Shown here in pieces: positions 14,901-27,509 of a stretch of DNA of 64,000 nt; positions within the stretch are counted from its first letter, which is position 1; every line of letters begins with the position of its first letter. The translations under genes and the position numbers were made by a program. Origin of the DNA: Rotaria socialis (lineage: Eukaryota > Rotifera > Eurotatoria > Philodinida > Philodinidae); NCBI GenBank assembly GCA_905331475.1, contig CAJNYU010000497.1, positions 255,440-319,439 on the forward strand, written 5' to 3'. Under the pieces are notes generated by a model, which saw nothing but the letters and a program-made list of their open reading frames with translations, did not search any database and had not been told where the DNA came from.

Positions 14901-17900
14901 TAAGATTTGTTATTATTATTATTTTTAAATAGTTAATCTATTCATCAGTATATTACATACAATAGGAAATTCCTTTTTGAACTTGACTTCATGATTTTCG
15001 TAAAATAATTCTTGAATTGAATTTATCATTCAAATAGTCTTTCTATTTAAATTTTAATTAACAAAAAAAGATTAAATTTAAATCTTATTCATATTAGAAA
15101 AAAAGAAATTTCATTTTTTTTTCTATCGTAGGGGCGGTGTTGCCTTATGTCTTAGTAGTCAAGGACGTCGCAATGGCGAAGCATTAGTTCGTTTTGTATC
15201 AGCTGAACATCGAGAACTGGCTCTGCGCCGGCACAAGCATCACATTGGACAACGTTATATTGAAGTATATAAAGCATCGGGACGCGATTTTCTCAATATT
15301 GCTGCAGGTAAATACTTACTATATTTCTTTTTCCTTAGCGCATGGATTTAATCATTTTCAAAACATTCGATGCCTTCTTTTTCTCTTTTTTCTTTTACAA
15401 AAGTATGTGAAATTCATTTCTCAGGTATCACTACCATTTTCAAATGCTGTCAGTCAAGTAGTTCACACATGCACACACATAATGCAGAGAGAATAAAACG
15501 ACTAAAAGAAAAAAAGAGCTTCCTCTTGTGAAAGCAAATATTATTTATTTGTTGTTGTTGGCTTAAACTACTGATCATCTGATATGTCACTTTACTGCAT
15601 ACATGTGAAACGCAAAGAATTCATTCTTTATTTGATGGCCAGCACTGTCACTCATACACACACAACTCTCTCTCTCTCTCTCCGTCTCTTTCTCTTTACT
15701 TCGAGCTTCCGGGCTGGCGAATTTGTTCTGTTTGACAAAAGGTCGTTGATCATTAGCGAATGACAACATTTCGATTTCGGTAGGTTATGCAAATAAGAAA
15801 GGAAACGAGAGAAAGAAAAAGAGAAAGTGAACGAACATCTCTATTTACTTGAGGATTCAAAAGATTCACTTGCGAATAATAACGACTAGGCTAAAGAGAA
15901 AAATAGAAGAAATTGACAGAGAAAAGTAAAAAGAAAGACGATGAGACGAATAACGAATGAACGTCTATAGAGCAAGCACATCATTATTAAATTGCGTTCA
16001 GTTCGTGTCTATGTCTACATGTCTGATGTCTCAGTAAACAGAGAAATGTATCAGACAACGACAGTGATGGCTTTATTTTTGTCAAAGAAAAATATTGAAA
16101 GATCTATAAAGAATAGCCTAATCTCTTTTATTCTGTTGTCGATCAACGTATCTACATCGAAGGTAAATAATTAAAAATCTTTTCGGTGTATATGCGTTCG
16201 TTTGCTATCATCATGATTGCTGTCGCATCATCATCACAAATAGAAGAGCAAGGAATAGAGAAATTGAGAGGCCAACAAAGAGGTGGGCTCACTTTTTTCT
16301 TTTTTTGTTGTTCTTTTTGCTTTGGCGAAAAGAAGAAGACAGAGAAGGAGAGAGAGACAAATAAAGAGCGCACAGTTTTCAGCTTTTATGTGTGTATGTT
16401 CAAGCTACTAATATGTCTGTCAACGAATGACGACGACGGCGACGACGACAACGACAACAACAACGAAAATTTATCGTTCTTACTACTGATGTTAATGCTT
16501 GTCAGACGTGTTAAATACTTTACTACTTCGATCCGATGTTCTTTCTTCATCATTCATTCTCTCTTTCTCTCTAATCGAAAGTAGTGGTAAATAATTGACG
16601 CCGGTAAGGTGTCTCTCTTGCTTTCTCTCTCTCTCTCTCTTAAATGTTGTGCACCAAATAAAAGGAGAAAAGAAATCACGTCACACACAAACACGCGCAA
16701 CAAATTCTCTAAGGTTTTATTTTGCTCACATACATTCACACACAAATACTGCACTGCTCAATGTAAAATCTCTCAAATACGTACACACAAATGGGCAATA
16801 CCAAAGGAGTGTCTTACAACGGCAACTTGTATTATCATTATTTAAATTACCTTAAAAGTTTGTATTTGAAATTCTGACGATATTTATTTCGTCCTCGTTT
16901 TTCTTTTTCTTTTTCTTTTTTACTATCTAAGTCCTTCTATTAGTGCTAGTCATATATCTGTTTTCAATTAGAATTGCGTTGGTGCTCGTATATGATAGAC
17001 TAAGAGAATAAACTCAAAAGTATTAAATATTGTTCTTATTGTCGCTCATTCATTTTGATTTCATTTTCACCTTTTTTCCTGCGTATTAATACTATCAGTT
17101 TCTTTAAATCCCTACTTCTTAGAAGAAGCTGAAAAATAAATTGAAGAATCACTTTAATAGGCAGGTAACGTCATTTATTGAGTATTTCAAATCGAAATAG
17201 AAAACCATTCATTTATCAATTATCAATTAGAGAATAAAACGATTGTATGCAGAGATACGGTGAGCATATCAATGAAAATAATAATAATTATTATTATTCT
17301 TTATTTTTGCTATCCTTCATTTAATATTAATATTAATTGTATTTTTTCCCTTTTTCATCATAGGATCCAATTCAGAAGCTCAAGCATTTCTACAACGCGA
17401 TGGTCAAATTATTATTCGTATGCGTGGTTTACCATTTGATGCTACAGCTAAAGATGTGGTAAGTACATATGATTAATACACAGTTATATGTGCTTGAGTG
17501 GTGAAGTATATGACATATATTGTTTAAAATGAATGATGATTGGTTGCATTTGAATTTTCTAACAATTCGACTATTTTGTTTATATATCCGTGAAAATGTT
17601 TAAGTTTACAATACGTATATTTCTATTGCAGATAAATCGAGTCAATGATGAAATAGAAAACACAGGTATTGCAGAAATAAATCAACAAAGCGTTCTATCG
17701 TAAAACATATGCACGCGGGGAAATCTTACCATCATTCATTGTTCTTTGTCATTTTTTTCTCAATCTCTTGCGGGCAGCGGGAAGGTTGTAGTTAAATGAT
17801 ATTTTCAAAATTTTCTTACATCGCCAACGTGTGTGTGTATGTGTGTGTGTGTGTACGTGTGAAGGGAATAGCAACTGAACCGCACCAAATATTGGGAATG

Positions 17901-18101
17901 CGACAAACTGAACAAAAAACACTTCAACGGGAAAGAAAAAGAAAGTATTCTATGGGATAGGGAACAGATTTGTGTGACTTATTATGCAGACGGGAAAGGG
18001 AGATTTTATAGGCGTAATATATATATATGCCTGCGCCTATGTAAGTTGCTTTAACCAACAACAAAACAATTTGGGAATTGGTTGGTTGATGTTCAAATAA
18101 A

Positions 18102-18133
<32 letters not shown>

Positions 18134-19970
18134 AGTGTAATTTAATAATATATAAGAAACTATTTAACGCCTTTGGGAAAATTGACATTGTTTGTTTTCA
18201 ATCTAGAAAAATATATAATAATAATTGAAAAAGAAAACTATTGCATTATGGGTCTCACTAATATTGTAGTATTGGATTTGTCTCATTTACTTTCTGTGTT
18301 TTCGTTCTTATTGGCCAAGGTTAATATAACAAATTATTAAAAGAAAACTAAAGCCAAATTATTTTGACGAGATTTATTTTATTTTATTGTTTCTATAAAT
18401 TGAAAACAAAACGGGTCTTCTTCTTTGAAAGAAAACATTTTTATTTTGCACGACTTATATGTAGATGTGATAAAATAGCTGATAGAAAACAACAGACATA
18501 TCTTTTTTTGTTTGCTGTTTGGCGTTGGGCAAATCAAAATTGAACTCAAATTTATTTGTTGAAGATCCGTTTTATATCTTTTTTCTCTATGATGATATTT
18601 AGATCGAGTTTTTTACTCGCGGCGATACACCAACATATGCAGTTGATGGTGAAGATGGTGTTTTATTTGTTCATTATCCTGATGGTCGTAGTACAGGTGA
18701 TGCTTTTGTCATGCTCAAAACAGAAAATGAAGCAGCACAAGCGTTACTTAAACATAAAGAAATTATGGGTACACGATATATTGAACTTTTTCGTAGTACA
18801 ACAGCTGAAGTACAACAAGTTAGTTGCATCATTATACGATTTTTACTAGTTCTATTGAAGTTATATATATATATATATATATATATGTATACTTATAGGT
18901 TTTTAGACGCAGTCAAGATCCGAAAAATTTTCAAACATCATTAAAAGATATACCTTTTGCACCTTTGCCAATGTTGCCACCTGAAATGCTAAGTGGTGCA
19001 AATAAGAAAGATTGCATTCGTGTTCGTAATTTACCTGTCGAATGTGGTATTGAACAAATATTGGAATTTCTCGGAGTTCATTCACAACATATTGTAAGAA
19101 AATTTTAATATTACCATTGAATAGACAATCATGTTTTGTTTCTATTAGGTGGCACAAGGTGTTCATATGGTCTATAATGCACATGTATGTTTTTACTGAT
19201 AAATATATTAAAGAAAAAAGAAAACGTAAATATATTATTTTTCTTTTCTTTTCTTTTTTTTATAAAGGGCCAACCATCAGGTGAAGCATTCATACAAATG
19301 AATTCGGAAGCAGCTTCATTCAATGCAGCAGCACATAAAAATAATAAATACATGTTTTTTAATGGGAAAAAAAGATATATTGAAGTAATTCAATGTTCAG
19401 GTGAAGATATGAATCAAATTTTACTTGGTCTTGTCCCATCAAATTTGATTCCAGCTAATGTTCAACGTCAACAAATGTTTTCTCCTCATCGAGGTAAATT
19501 TTACTGATTTTATTTTCTTGAAATCGAATATGCTATCTGTTGTAAGTTATTTATTGATTGTTGATTGTATTAATATTGATTTAGCAGCACCACTTGTACC
19601 AATATCCACTATTCCACACCAAATGCTTCCACCAACAATGCCTATGTCTCTTGGTGCTTCATCGCAAACAACAAATATATCTAATAATTCTCTTTCATCA
19701 TGTCAATCTCAAAATTCAACTAATTCGGCAGTTAATGGTCACGTACAAACGACTGCTATGAATGGACTTCATCCGAATGCAACTTATTATCCTATGCAAG
19801 TCTTTTACTATCCTACACCGCCGATATCTCCATCGATTTATTTGCCAACAGGACAAATGCATCCAGGACCTGTCACACTTGTTCTACGAGGTAAATTCCG
19901 ATTAATATATTATTTTCAAAAAATAGCAATTATATATATATATATTGTAGGTGACAATACCCAATATTAA
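11966..19970 (+). CDS. ESRP: Epithelial splicing regulatory protein (ESRP / fusilli)
   Basis: RNA-binding regulator of alternative splicing in the nucleus. Exons: 11966-12166, 12235-12369, 12429-12654, 12818-12907, 12966-13020, 13670-13780, 15132-15307, 17364-17458, 18603-18818, 18899-19093, 19149-19184, 19268-19493, 19585-19890, 19951-19970 (695 aa, close to human ESRP1). The N-terminal part is the family's DnaQ-like region, with blocks such as FDLRNEFK. Three RRMs follow: RRM1 with [15 protein letters not shown] (about 245-325), RRM2 with [10 protein letters not shown] (about 345-425) and RRM3 with DCIRVRNLP (about 473-555). A Pro/Ser/Asn-rich tail comes last. Phase is consistent across every junction. 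Four introns exceed 600 nt (13021-13669, 13781-15131, 15308-17363, 17459-18602), against about 40-160 nt for the rest. The first acceptor and the 12655-12817 intron are the least certain joins. Confidence 0.93.
15308..17363 (+). other. Long ESRP intron 7
   Basis: A 2.1-kb intron in a gene whose other small introns are 55-160 nt. It contains CT tracts (near 15665-15685 and 16622-16640), A/G-rich stretches and no recognisable exon or transposon. Length and composition resemble the intergenic DNA around FoxC, so it may carry enhancers. That is inference. Confidence 0.5.
17459..18602 (+). other. Long ESRP intron 8
   Basis: A 1.1-kb intron with TG-rich tracts near 17830-17860 and 18105-18130. A decoy acceptor near 17630 is followed by a short frame that matches nothing in ESRP. 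The real acceptor (AG at 18601-18602) restores RRM2. Confidence 0.5.
18861..18887. repeat. TA microsatellite in ESRP intron 9
   Basis: About 12 TA units inside an 80-nt intron, ending about 10 nt before the acceptor of the RRM3 exon. It takes the place of a normal polypyrimidine tract. Confidence 0.8.
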
Positions 19971-22717
19971 TGAATCCATACATATATATACAACCAACTT
20001 ACAAAGTCGTCTTTCGTTTCATCTTTTTCCATAGACAATGCAGTGAAATTTTTGTTTTCTTTTATTGTTCATGCAAGTTAAAATGTACTTCGCTTTAAAA
20101 AAAACATATAAACTTCCATTTCTAAATCAGCAGTGATCGACCTGTTGTTTCTTTTATTTCTTTTTGTTCTTTATTCACATCTTCATTACTATTATGCATC
20201 TTCCATTGTACTCTCATTTTTTTTCTGTTCCACTTTGCATTCTTTAAATTATTAATAATGTATCTTTTTTCGTCTTCGTTTCTTCTTAAAAATATTAGTA
20301 CTTCCTGTATTTCACATCAAGCTTGATCCCATTGACAAAAAGTAGTGGAACTATAGAAACGGAAAGCAACACGAGGGATGTCAAAGGACTGAGGATTAGG
20401 AATACCTCATCAGTTCCCCTACAATTCCTTGCATACTAAAGGTAACAATATGGAATATTCACGATAATATTTGTTCTTGAACTCATTTTCACTTGCAAAA
20501 TTCTGAAAATCAATGATTTCATGCAAAAATTAATTTTTAAACAGCAATATCGCGACTTTCGTGAATGGTGGAACTGTGAGGGAACCTATAGTTGGTTCCC
20601 ATTTCCTCTAGGAATTATCACAGCGGCACTGACAATTCCTCGACACATTAGGAATTCCTATTTCTCAGTCGTTGGACACTGCTGAATATGCGTGTCTAAT
20701 CTCGATCTTACATCGGCGAAAGTTCATGAATGAAATGATGATTACTTTTAATAGAAAGATTATGCTTAATCCGTAAAAGCCGAATGTTCCTTCTAAGACT
20801 CACCGTAACAGTGATGCAAAAAAAACAATTAATGAGACTTTTTTTAGGTTAAAACCAACATTTTCCTAGCCTAGCTTTCTGGCACCATATACAAGAAAAA
20901 AAGAAACTACTTGAGACTGGCAGTCAGAATGTACAATAGTGTTTTTTAAAAGTCGTAAATTGTTAAGTATTATCTTTTACATTCAAAAGTTTGGCGGTTG
21001 ATTGAATCAACATGAATTATCTTTCAACGCTATCTATAAACACAGCATTAGACTATCTGATCAAACTGTTCCGCAAATTTTTAATCAATCAACCGATAAA
21101 TTATAAAAATTTTCAGAGAATGGTCTTCGAAAAACAAAGAATTCGATCTGAGTTGCCTGAAATATCCTATCAACATCAGTATAAGCTAAATATGGTTGAA
21201 ACAATATAGGAATTCTTTTTCGATTATTATTCATCCTATTACTAGTTCTTGCAATGAAAAATCAACGGATGGTTTTCTGTCACTCCCACAATTGTCGAAG
21301 AAATTTCATCATTGTTGAAATTTTTTTGCCTGCACTTTGGAAAAATCGACTCCTCTCCAATCATTGAGTTGTGTCTGTAGTTTTTGATTCTGCTCTTGTC
21401 GAGCATTAAAATGAAACTTATGTTTATGAAGCAAAAATGCTTATATCATAATCATCGTATGATCGTTTTTTCAAACCTAACATTGGCTAGGAGTTATCTG
21501 AATGTGCTTCATAGATAAGCATTATATTGGAACGGACAAGTTCTGAATATTGAAAATATGCAAAATACTACTGCAATTAGTTCATTTTATTATAAAAACA
21601 AAAATAAATAAATAAAGTTATTTCAAAGAGAAAAATCTTTTGACAAGAATTAAGAAAATTTAACAGTTCATTTCTTTACAACCGAATGCTCATTCTATAG
21701 AACAATCTGTGTCTCTAAAGAAACAAAATAATTGATTCTTTTTAACTATATTACACGCACAATGAAGGTACCGAATCATTATTCTAGTTCCGATAATTAT
21801 CACATCATTTTTTTCGACATTTAATGATCAACAAATGCCTATTAGATATGAACCATAATAGTTATCCATACGCAACGTTGATCAATTCAGCTTTTCTTTC
21901 GCAGTACAGAGCGGCAAATTTTGGATCCTTGCAAAATTTATTTCAATAACAGTAAATAAACCATCAAATTTGGAATCTCTACAAATTCTTGTTTTTTTTA
22001 AATGAATTCCAGCAAAGCAACATCGTTTCACTGAAATTGAATTACATATTTATTTGTTTCTTTTATGTATACATATAATATAATAGAACATTATCAAAGT
22101 AAAATATTAAGTGGTTAAAATCATAAGAATATTTAACTATAATGAAGTAAAACTACTAACTGATATTTGACAAGAGCAGAAAATAACGCAAGAAAAGAAT
22201 GTTGTACAATAGTTAAGACAAAGCAAACACAACCCGATAAGACATAAGTCGTTGATGTCAAAATGAATATGAAAAGTAATATGAATAGCATTGTTCAGAT
22301 TTACAAAATAAGAAATTTTAAATCTTTCTTTTAAAAATTGTTCGACAATTATCAAAATTATGTAATTTCTAAAATTTTCATGATTCTGTACTGCCCAACT
22401 TAATTATCGAGCTGATAGACGTTTCAGTCTTTTACATTTATCTTTAGATATTTCTCTTTCAACTAACTTGCTCGACTCTATAACAAGTTGTAAATAGTAT
22501 TAAATTTTACTTCTGTGATAGTCACTCCTGAATCTATGCGACCCCTTTGTTATCTGTCACATTACATCTACTTGATATGCTGTACTTTCGAACCAATCGC
22601 TGTATTGTAAGCTATCTTGTTTTTTGCTTTCTACTACTGTAGCTCACATGAAAATACTACAAGCGCTTTCATACATTTTGACTATTTTGTTTCTGAAGAT
22701 TTATTCAACGTATCTAT
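19971..22717. other. Spacer between ESRP and the 22.7-kb gene
   Basis: AT-rich DNA with no supported exon. It includes the ESRP 3' region and the small inverted-repeat element at 20380-20677. Open frames such as that at 21012-21206 have no family signature. Confidence 0.45.
20380..20677. mobile_element. Putative small foldback/MITE-like element
   Basis: Ends carry an imperfect inverted repeat of about 30 bp: GACTGAGG..TAGGAAT near 20388 and its inverse ATTCCTATTTCTCAGTC near 20654-20670. The interior repeats the words AATTCC and AGTTCCC. No coding capacity and no clear target duplication are visible. Confidence 0.4.
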
Positions 22718-23353
22718 ATGGATGCAGGAGCAAATCTAACTTCACGTGCATTAAATCGCGAAGGACGACCATTACGTCGACGTGGCGTTTCATTTAATGT
22801 TTTGCCAATGCGAGAAGAACCACCACCAATAGCTCCATCTGAAGCACCTATTCTTCTTGATTATTCTTCAATTCGTGAACGTAAACAACTGAGTTTAAGT
22901 GACTTTTTACATTCAGACAATCCCATTACCTTCTTCCTGTTTACATTTTGGCATGCGGCCTGTTTTTTTGCTCAACTTTTCATATTACCATTTGTCATTA
23001 TCAAATATCTCTATCTTTTAATGTTGCGAGTCTACGGTGTGCGACGTCCAACTACATCAACCACAACCAGTGATCTTTTCTCAGACTCATCTTCACCTTC
23101 GTCACCATCACAACAGAGACCCATCGTTTGGATGTTAACATTTATAGATTACATTATTATTCAATTGAGTAGACTACCAGAGACTATAAAACATTGTATT
23201 AATTCAACATCTGGACACATTGATGGAACTGTTTCAAAATCATTCAATCTTTTGGATGCATGTGTTAGTCATCTGATGACAAGATCATATTCCGTGGTTA
23301 AAAGTAAAGTGTTCCCAAAAAGTACGCTTGTGGAATCGAAAACAAAAAGATAA
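22718..23353 (+). CDS. Intronless hypothetical membrane protein
   Basis: A 211-aa open frame with a clean ATG and codon use like neighbouring exons; I do not recognise the family. The N-terminal 55 residues are Arg/Pro-rich. Next comes a hydrophobic stretch (about residues 65-105, core FFLFTFWHAACFFAQLFILPF) long enough for a membrane hairpin or two short helices. A Ser/Thr-rich linker follows, then a moderately hydrophobic helix-prone segment near 140-155 and a basic C-terminus ending in KTKR. It could be an ER or lipid-droplet hairpin protein, but that is speculation from topology. It is convergent with the basic-protein gene, whose 3' end lies 142 nt away. An upstream exon cannot be excluded. 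Confidence 0.6.
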   Translation: MDAGANLTSRALNREGRPLRRRGVSFNVLPMREEPPPIAPSEAPILLDYSSIRERKQLSLSDFLHSDNPITFFLFTFWHAACFFAQLFILPFVIIKYLYLLMLRVYGVRRPTTSTTTSDLFSDSSSPSSPSQQRPIVWMLTFIDYIIIQLSRLPETIKHCINSTSGHIDGTVSKSFNLLDACVSHLMTRSYSVVKSKVFPKSTLVESKTKR

Positions 23354-23495
23354 ATTTTATCTATTCAAAAAAAAACGTTTCTCCATTAAAAATGAAACAA
23401 AATGTAACTTTCGTTTACATTCATTCGATTTTTTGTACGTTTTTTTCTATATCAAATACTGAAGAACGAAAAAAACAAACTTCAGTTTAGTTTTC

Positions 23496-25288
23496 TCATA
23501 TTGCTTGTGATAATGTTTTGTGATGACTATTAGCACCAATAAACAATCGAACTGAACCCCATTCATTCATTAAATGATTAAGTTCTGATGCACCATTATG
23601 ACTTATGTTGGTTTTCTCACGAATCTTATGTTCAAAATTGTTTTGCGAATCAAGATAAATTGGTAGTAAAGAAATTAATGTTAAATGATTATGTTCAATT
23701 AACTTTTTTTGATCACTTATTGACAAATTTTTTACAGATGAAATTGGCTTACAACATAGATGATTTTCATGTATATTATCTTTTGTTATTTCATCTCTAC
23801 GATATGAACATGCACCATACACGTAGAAATAGTGGAATGAAATTATGAAAATTAATAGCTATACTTACGAGTTTTGCATTGATGGTATAGAATGAAATAT
23901 GTTTGGATTAGAAAAAGGACTACGTCCATGATTTATTCGCTTGGGATCTGTTTTCGATCCGATTTCTGTTAGAAAAGCTGTTGAGTTCTTAACTTGTGAT
24001 GTTAAGATAATATTTCTTTTTGATAAGGATGTTTTTCTCTTTGCGATATGCTTCCGTTTACCGGATTTTTTTCTTTTTTCTGAAATCATAGTTTGACGAT
24101 TGGATTTTTTCCCTCTCTTATTAGATGCGGTTTTTTGCGATGTGGCTGAAATTGAAAGATGGAACAAGTAAAAAATGAATCACTGAACTCAAAAGTAATT
24201 TATCTAAATGTGTTGTGATACCGGAAGTAAGTATTATTTTAGACTGGTTTCAATCGTAATTGTTACAGAATTTTTCGTCTTACAAAATTATGACGCTCTC
24301 AATAGCTATCGTTTGTAATACGTTGATTGAAAAAGAATCATACCGTTTAAGTACATGAACCGACAAGTTCGTTTTTTTATTGAAAACAGCGGACAAATAT
24401 CAATTCCTTTATATTTAGTAAACAAAAAACTGAGGTACTCATCAAACTCAAATTACTGAACAGAGAAGTTCAGACAATTAAGATTTCGACACAAATTATA
24501 TGTATTTGATATAGAATAGGAAAGAAAGAAATGATTGAGTACAGCTTACCAGCAGTATGTTTTCTTTTTCTCAGTGATTTAATCTCATTCATAATTGTTT
24601 GAGGCGTTTCTTGAATAGTTTGACTTATTTTATTTGTCGCATTGACATTCTGCTGTTCTGTTTTCAATGATGATACGGGTGGTTGTAATGTATCTTTTTT
24701 ATTCTCTTCATCATCAATATGATTAGAATCATACGAAGAATGATGACTATCATTTTGAATTGAGGATGATAGATTGCAACTCGGTGGTGTATTACACAAA
24801 GAATCAACAAGAGATTGTTCTGCGTCATTCCTATGTCCGATAGCATTGATATTCATACGTTTATGCACGACCGATCGAGCTGTAATTGTTGACATTTTTC
24901 GTTTGCTTTTTCGCTTAAAACGTTGTAGAATAGACTTTCGAAATGTTTGAAAGTTACGAGAACTTGATAACTTCACTTGCTGGTTTTCAAATGCAGTTGA
25001 ATTATTTCGTTGTTGTTTCTCACGAATCAATTTATCTTTCGATTTACTATTTCGATGCCAGAATGCATTTGACGATTTCGATAATCTTAGCGATGCTCGA
25101 CGATGTCTCATCATTCCTATTGAATCATAATCACAGAAACATGGTAACAAACCATATTTTTTTGAAAGCAATGATGTAGCACTAATAATTGTACAATCTG
25201 AAACAATCGTTCTTGATTTTCGTCGTTCTTTAGAATCAATTTGCAAAGCTACATCAGTCATTGATTTGTGACTACAAAATCGTGACAT
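23496..25288 (-). CDS. Unrecognised basic, Ser-rich protein
   Basis: Three-exon model on the minus strand: 25288-24550, 24145-23869, 23796-23496 (438 aa), with GT-AG borders and matching phases. The first intron is 404 nt, the second 72 nt. The protein is rich in Lys, Arg and Ser with several basic clusters (for example RFKRKSKRK and RKKSGKRKHIAKRK), so nuclear location is likely. The last exon is less biased and contains ASELNHLMNEWGSVRLFIGAN, the best candidate for a conserved domain. I cannot name a family. The gene starts 301 nt downstream of the BTB gene on the same strand and could be co-transcribed with it. The start is the first ATG; the frame stays open for a few codons upstream. Confidence 0.6.
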
Positions 25289-25589
25289 ATGATAGATGAG
25301 CAAAAGAAAATAAGTAAAATTTCAAATCGAGAGTTATAAATTAATATTTTATATGAAAGAAAAAAAACAAATGTCAATATTTGAAATACTTTGGCGCGTC
25401 TTACTGTTTATTCTTCAACTGTTTTATATAAACCGTGTATGAAATTTATAATTCATTTTTACTAATAATCAGAAAGCAGTATTTGCTTGAGTCTCTATTA
25501 AATACAGAAAAATCCATATTATCAAAATAAATCGATCTGTTTCTTTGTTATAAATGTATTTAAATTTAAAAAAGGATTGTTTTTTTACA

Positions 25590-26901
25590 TCATAGAACAA
25601 GCTGAATAAGTCGTAGTAGCATATCTTTTGTTAATTGTTCCATTTGATCATTAAAATAAACATCTCGACGATTTTTTTGTATAAATTCCACACATAAGTT
25701 AATAACATCATTAAGAATAATATTGTCTGGTTGATTAAGATCTGATGACGTTGAAAAAAGACCTGATTGAACATATAATTTTAATACATTTGTTTTATTG
25801 ATAATTTTCTTCAAACTTTCAAATGCTTGATCATAAATTGGACTTAAATAATATTCATCTGCTTTCCGCATTAGTTCAAGACATGTTTCGTATTGTAAAA
25901 CAGGTTCAAGTGTATCCGTATAAATAAAATACAATATTTGATAAAACGCTTCATATGAAATATTATTTATTTTTATTGGCTTTTCAATATCTGATGGATA
26001 TTCATCAAATAATTGAGCAAAATAAACGCATCTATTACTAAGAATATTACGATAAGATGAAATTGTTCGTCCATTATCAAGTTCAAATGTAACATCAGCT
26101 AAACAATCATCGATAAGTAATTGTTTTAAATTTGCTGTTAATTCTTTATATGACATATCATTGTGAGATGTATATCCTATTAATTTAATACAATCTATTT
26201 CACACCAATTTCCAGCAGCACTACAATTAATATCGAGACGAATTTGGTCTATTGTTCCACATGATAGATTTGAACATGGCAACGAAAAAATACGAGCTAA
26301 AATATGGAAATAATTTTCTTGAAAAATAAAAAAAAGATTTCTTTTAATTGTATATTACGTACATTGCCCCTCTACATGTGGTGCTTCTGTTTGCCAAACG
26401 ATTTCCCAATCATCCTTATCTCTACCTATTTGTTATTAAACAAAATATTCCATAAGAGAAAAAGCAATTTGGAAGAATTTTTCTACATACTATTGCGCGC
26501 AGATACTCGAACAATAGCACCAGGATTGTAAGTTTCATATATGTCAATTTGATCCGGATGAACAGGTCGGCCAAATCCAACAATAACAAATTCATCGACT
26601 GCTCGATTACCCTGAGCCCATGCACCAACTATATCACCTATTTATTTAAATTGATAATAAATAAATAAATAAATGTTTTTCTTTACTATCATACCATGCC
26701 GAGGAAACACTTTTGGTGGTCCTATGATTTGATTCGCAGACCATGTACTATCATTATATTGAGATGAAAATTGAAGAACAGTTGAAACCCCTTTAATAGT
26801 GATACAGCGATTGGAACAAGTACAACATGAATATAAATTATAAGCTTACATTGCTCTTCTCGTTTCCATACGTGTGAAACTGTCGCATTCGATTCGGTCA
26901 T
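25590..26901 (-). CDS. FBXL4-type discoidin-like region fused to BTB domain
   Basis: Five exons on the minus strand: 26901-26850, 26790-26695, 26637-26491, 26425-26363, 26296-25590 (354 aa). Residues about 18-160 resemble the N-terminal region of FBXL4: FSSQYNDSTWSANQIIG, then GAWAQG, the hallmark DIYETYNPGAIVRV, then WEIVWQTEAP and the closing EIDCIKLIGY. In place of FBXL4's F-box and leucine-rich repeats, a BTB domain follows (about 178-280, with DCLADVTFELDNGRTISSYRNIL and KADEYYL), then a short BACK-like helical tail. BTB proteins usually serve as CUL3 ubiquitin-ligase adaptors; a role of the N-terminal region in substrate or glycan binding is inference. Introns are 57-73 nt. The gene is divergent from FARSA across 608 nt. 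Confidence 0.85.
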
Positions 26902-27509
26902 TGAATTTTAAATATTGTTTATAAATAAAATTTTAGTTAATTTTGTTCAAGCAAAATAGAAAAATAGTGAAATCTTTATCCTTGCGAAATAGCGACAATT
27001 TTACTATGGCAGCATGTATCCTAACTGTCAACAGAAAAAAAGGAGCACAGCGCTTTGCCGGGTGCAGAGTTTTTTTTCGTTCTGAAATATTGCCACTGGT
27101 GACCCGATTCTTTTTTTTTTCATAAGTTTATCTTACTATTGCACCATCATTAAATATGACTCGCTGTTTTATTTATTGTAATCAATATTTTACATGTGTA
27201 TATTATTCTATCCATAAATATTTCTCCATTTTAAATAGCAGTAGAATAATAGAAACAATCTAAGTTTAACTAGTAAGATAGAGAATAATAACGTATTATT
27301 GTCAACATAAAAAACATCGATTAGATGTCTCTCATTATCAGTCGCCACATATTGAAGAAAATTTATGATTGCTAGATGCTATTAGCCGTTTAGAGAGGAT
27401 GATGAAATGGAAAAAAATGATGCATGAGAATGAGAAACATTTACTTTTGTAATTTGTGATATAGCTAAACACTGCTCATTCCATTTTTCAGTTTCTAGAA
27501 ATACAAAAT
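26902..27509. other. Divergent promoter region, BTB gene / FARSA
   Basis: 608 nt between two start codons on opposite strands. No coding exon is visible. A T-rich acceptor-like stretch ending TTTCTAG at 27492-27498 lies 11 nt before the FARSA ATG. Confidence 0.5.

Noticed and set aside
17631-17702. Possible extra ESRP exon after a good acceptor
   Set aside because: The translation matches no part of ESRP, and the RRM2 junction 17458/18603 is already complete.
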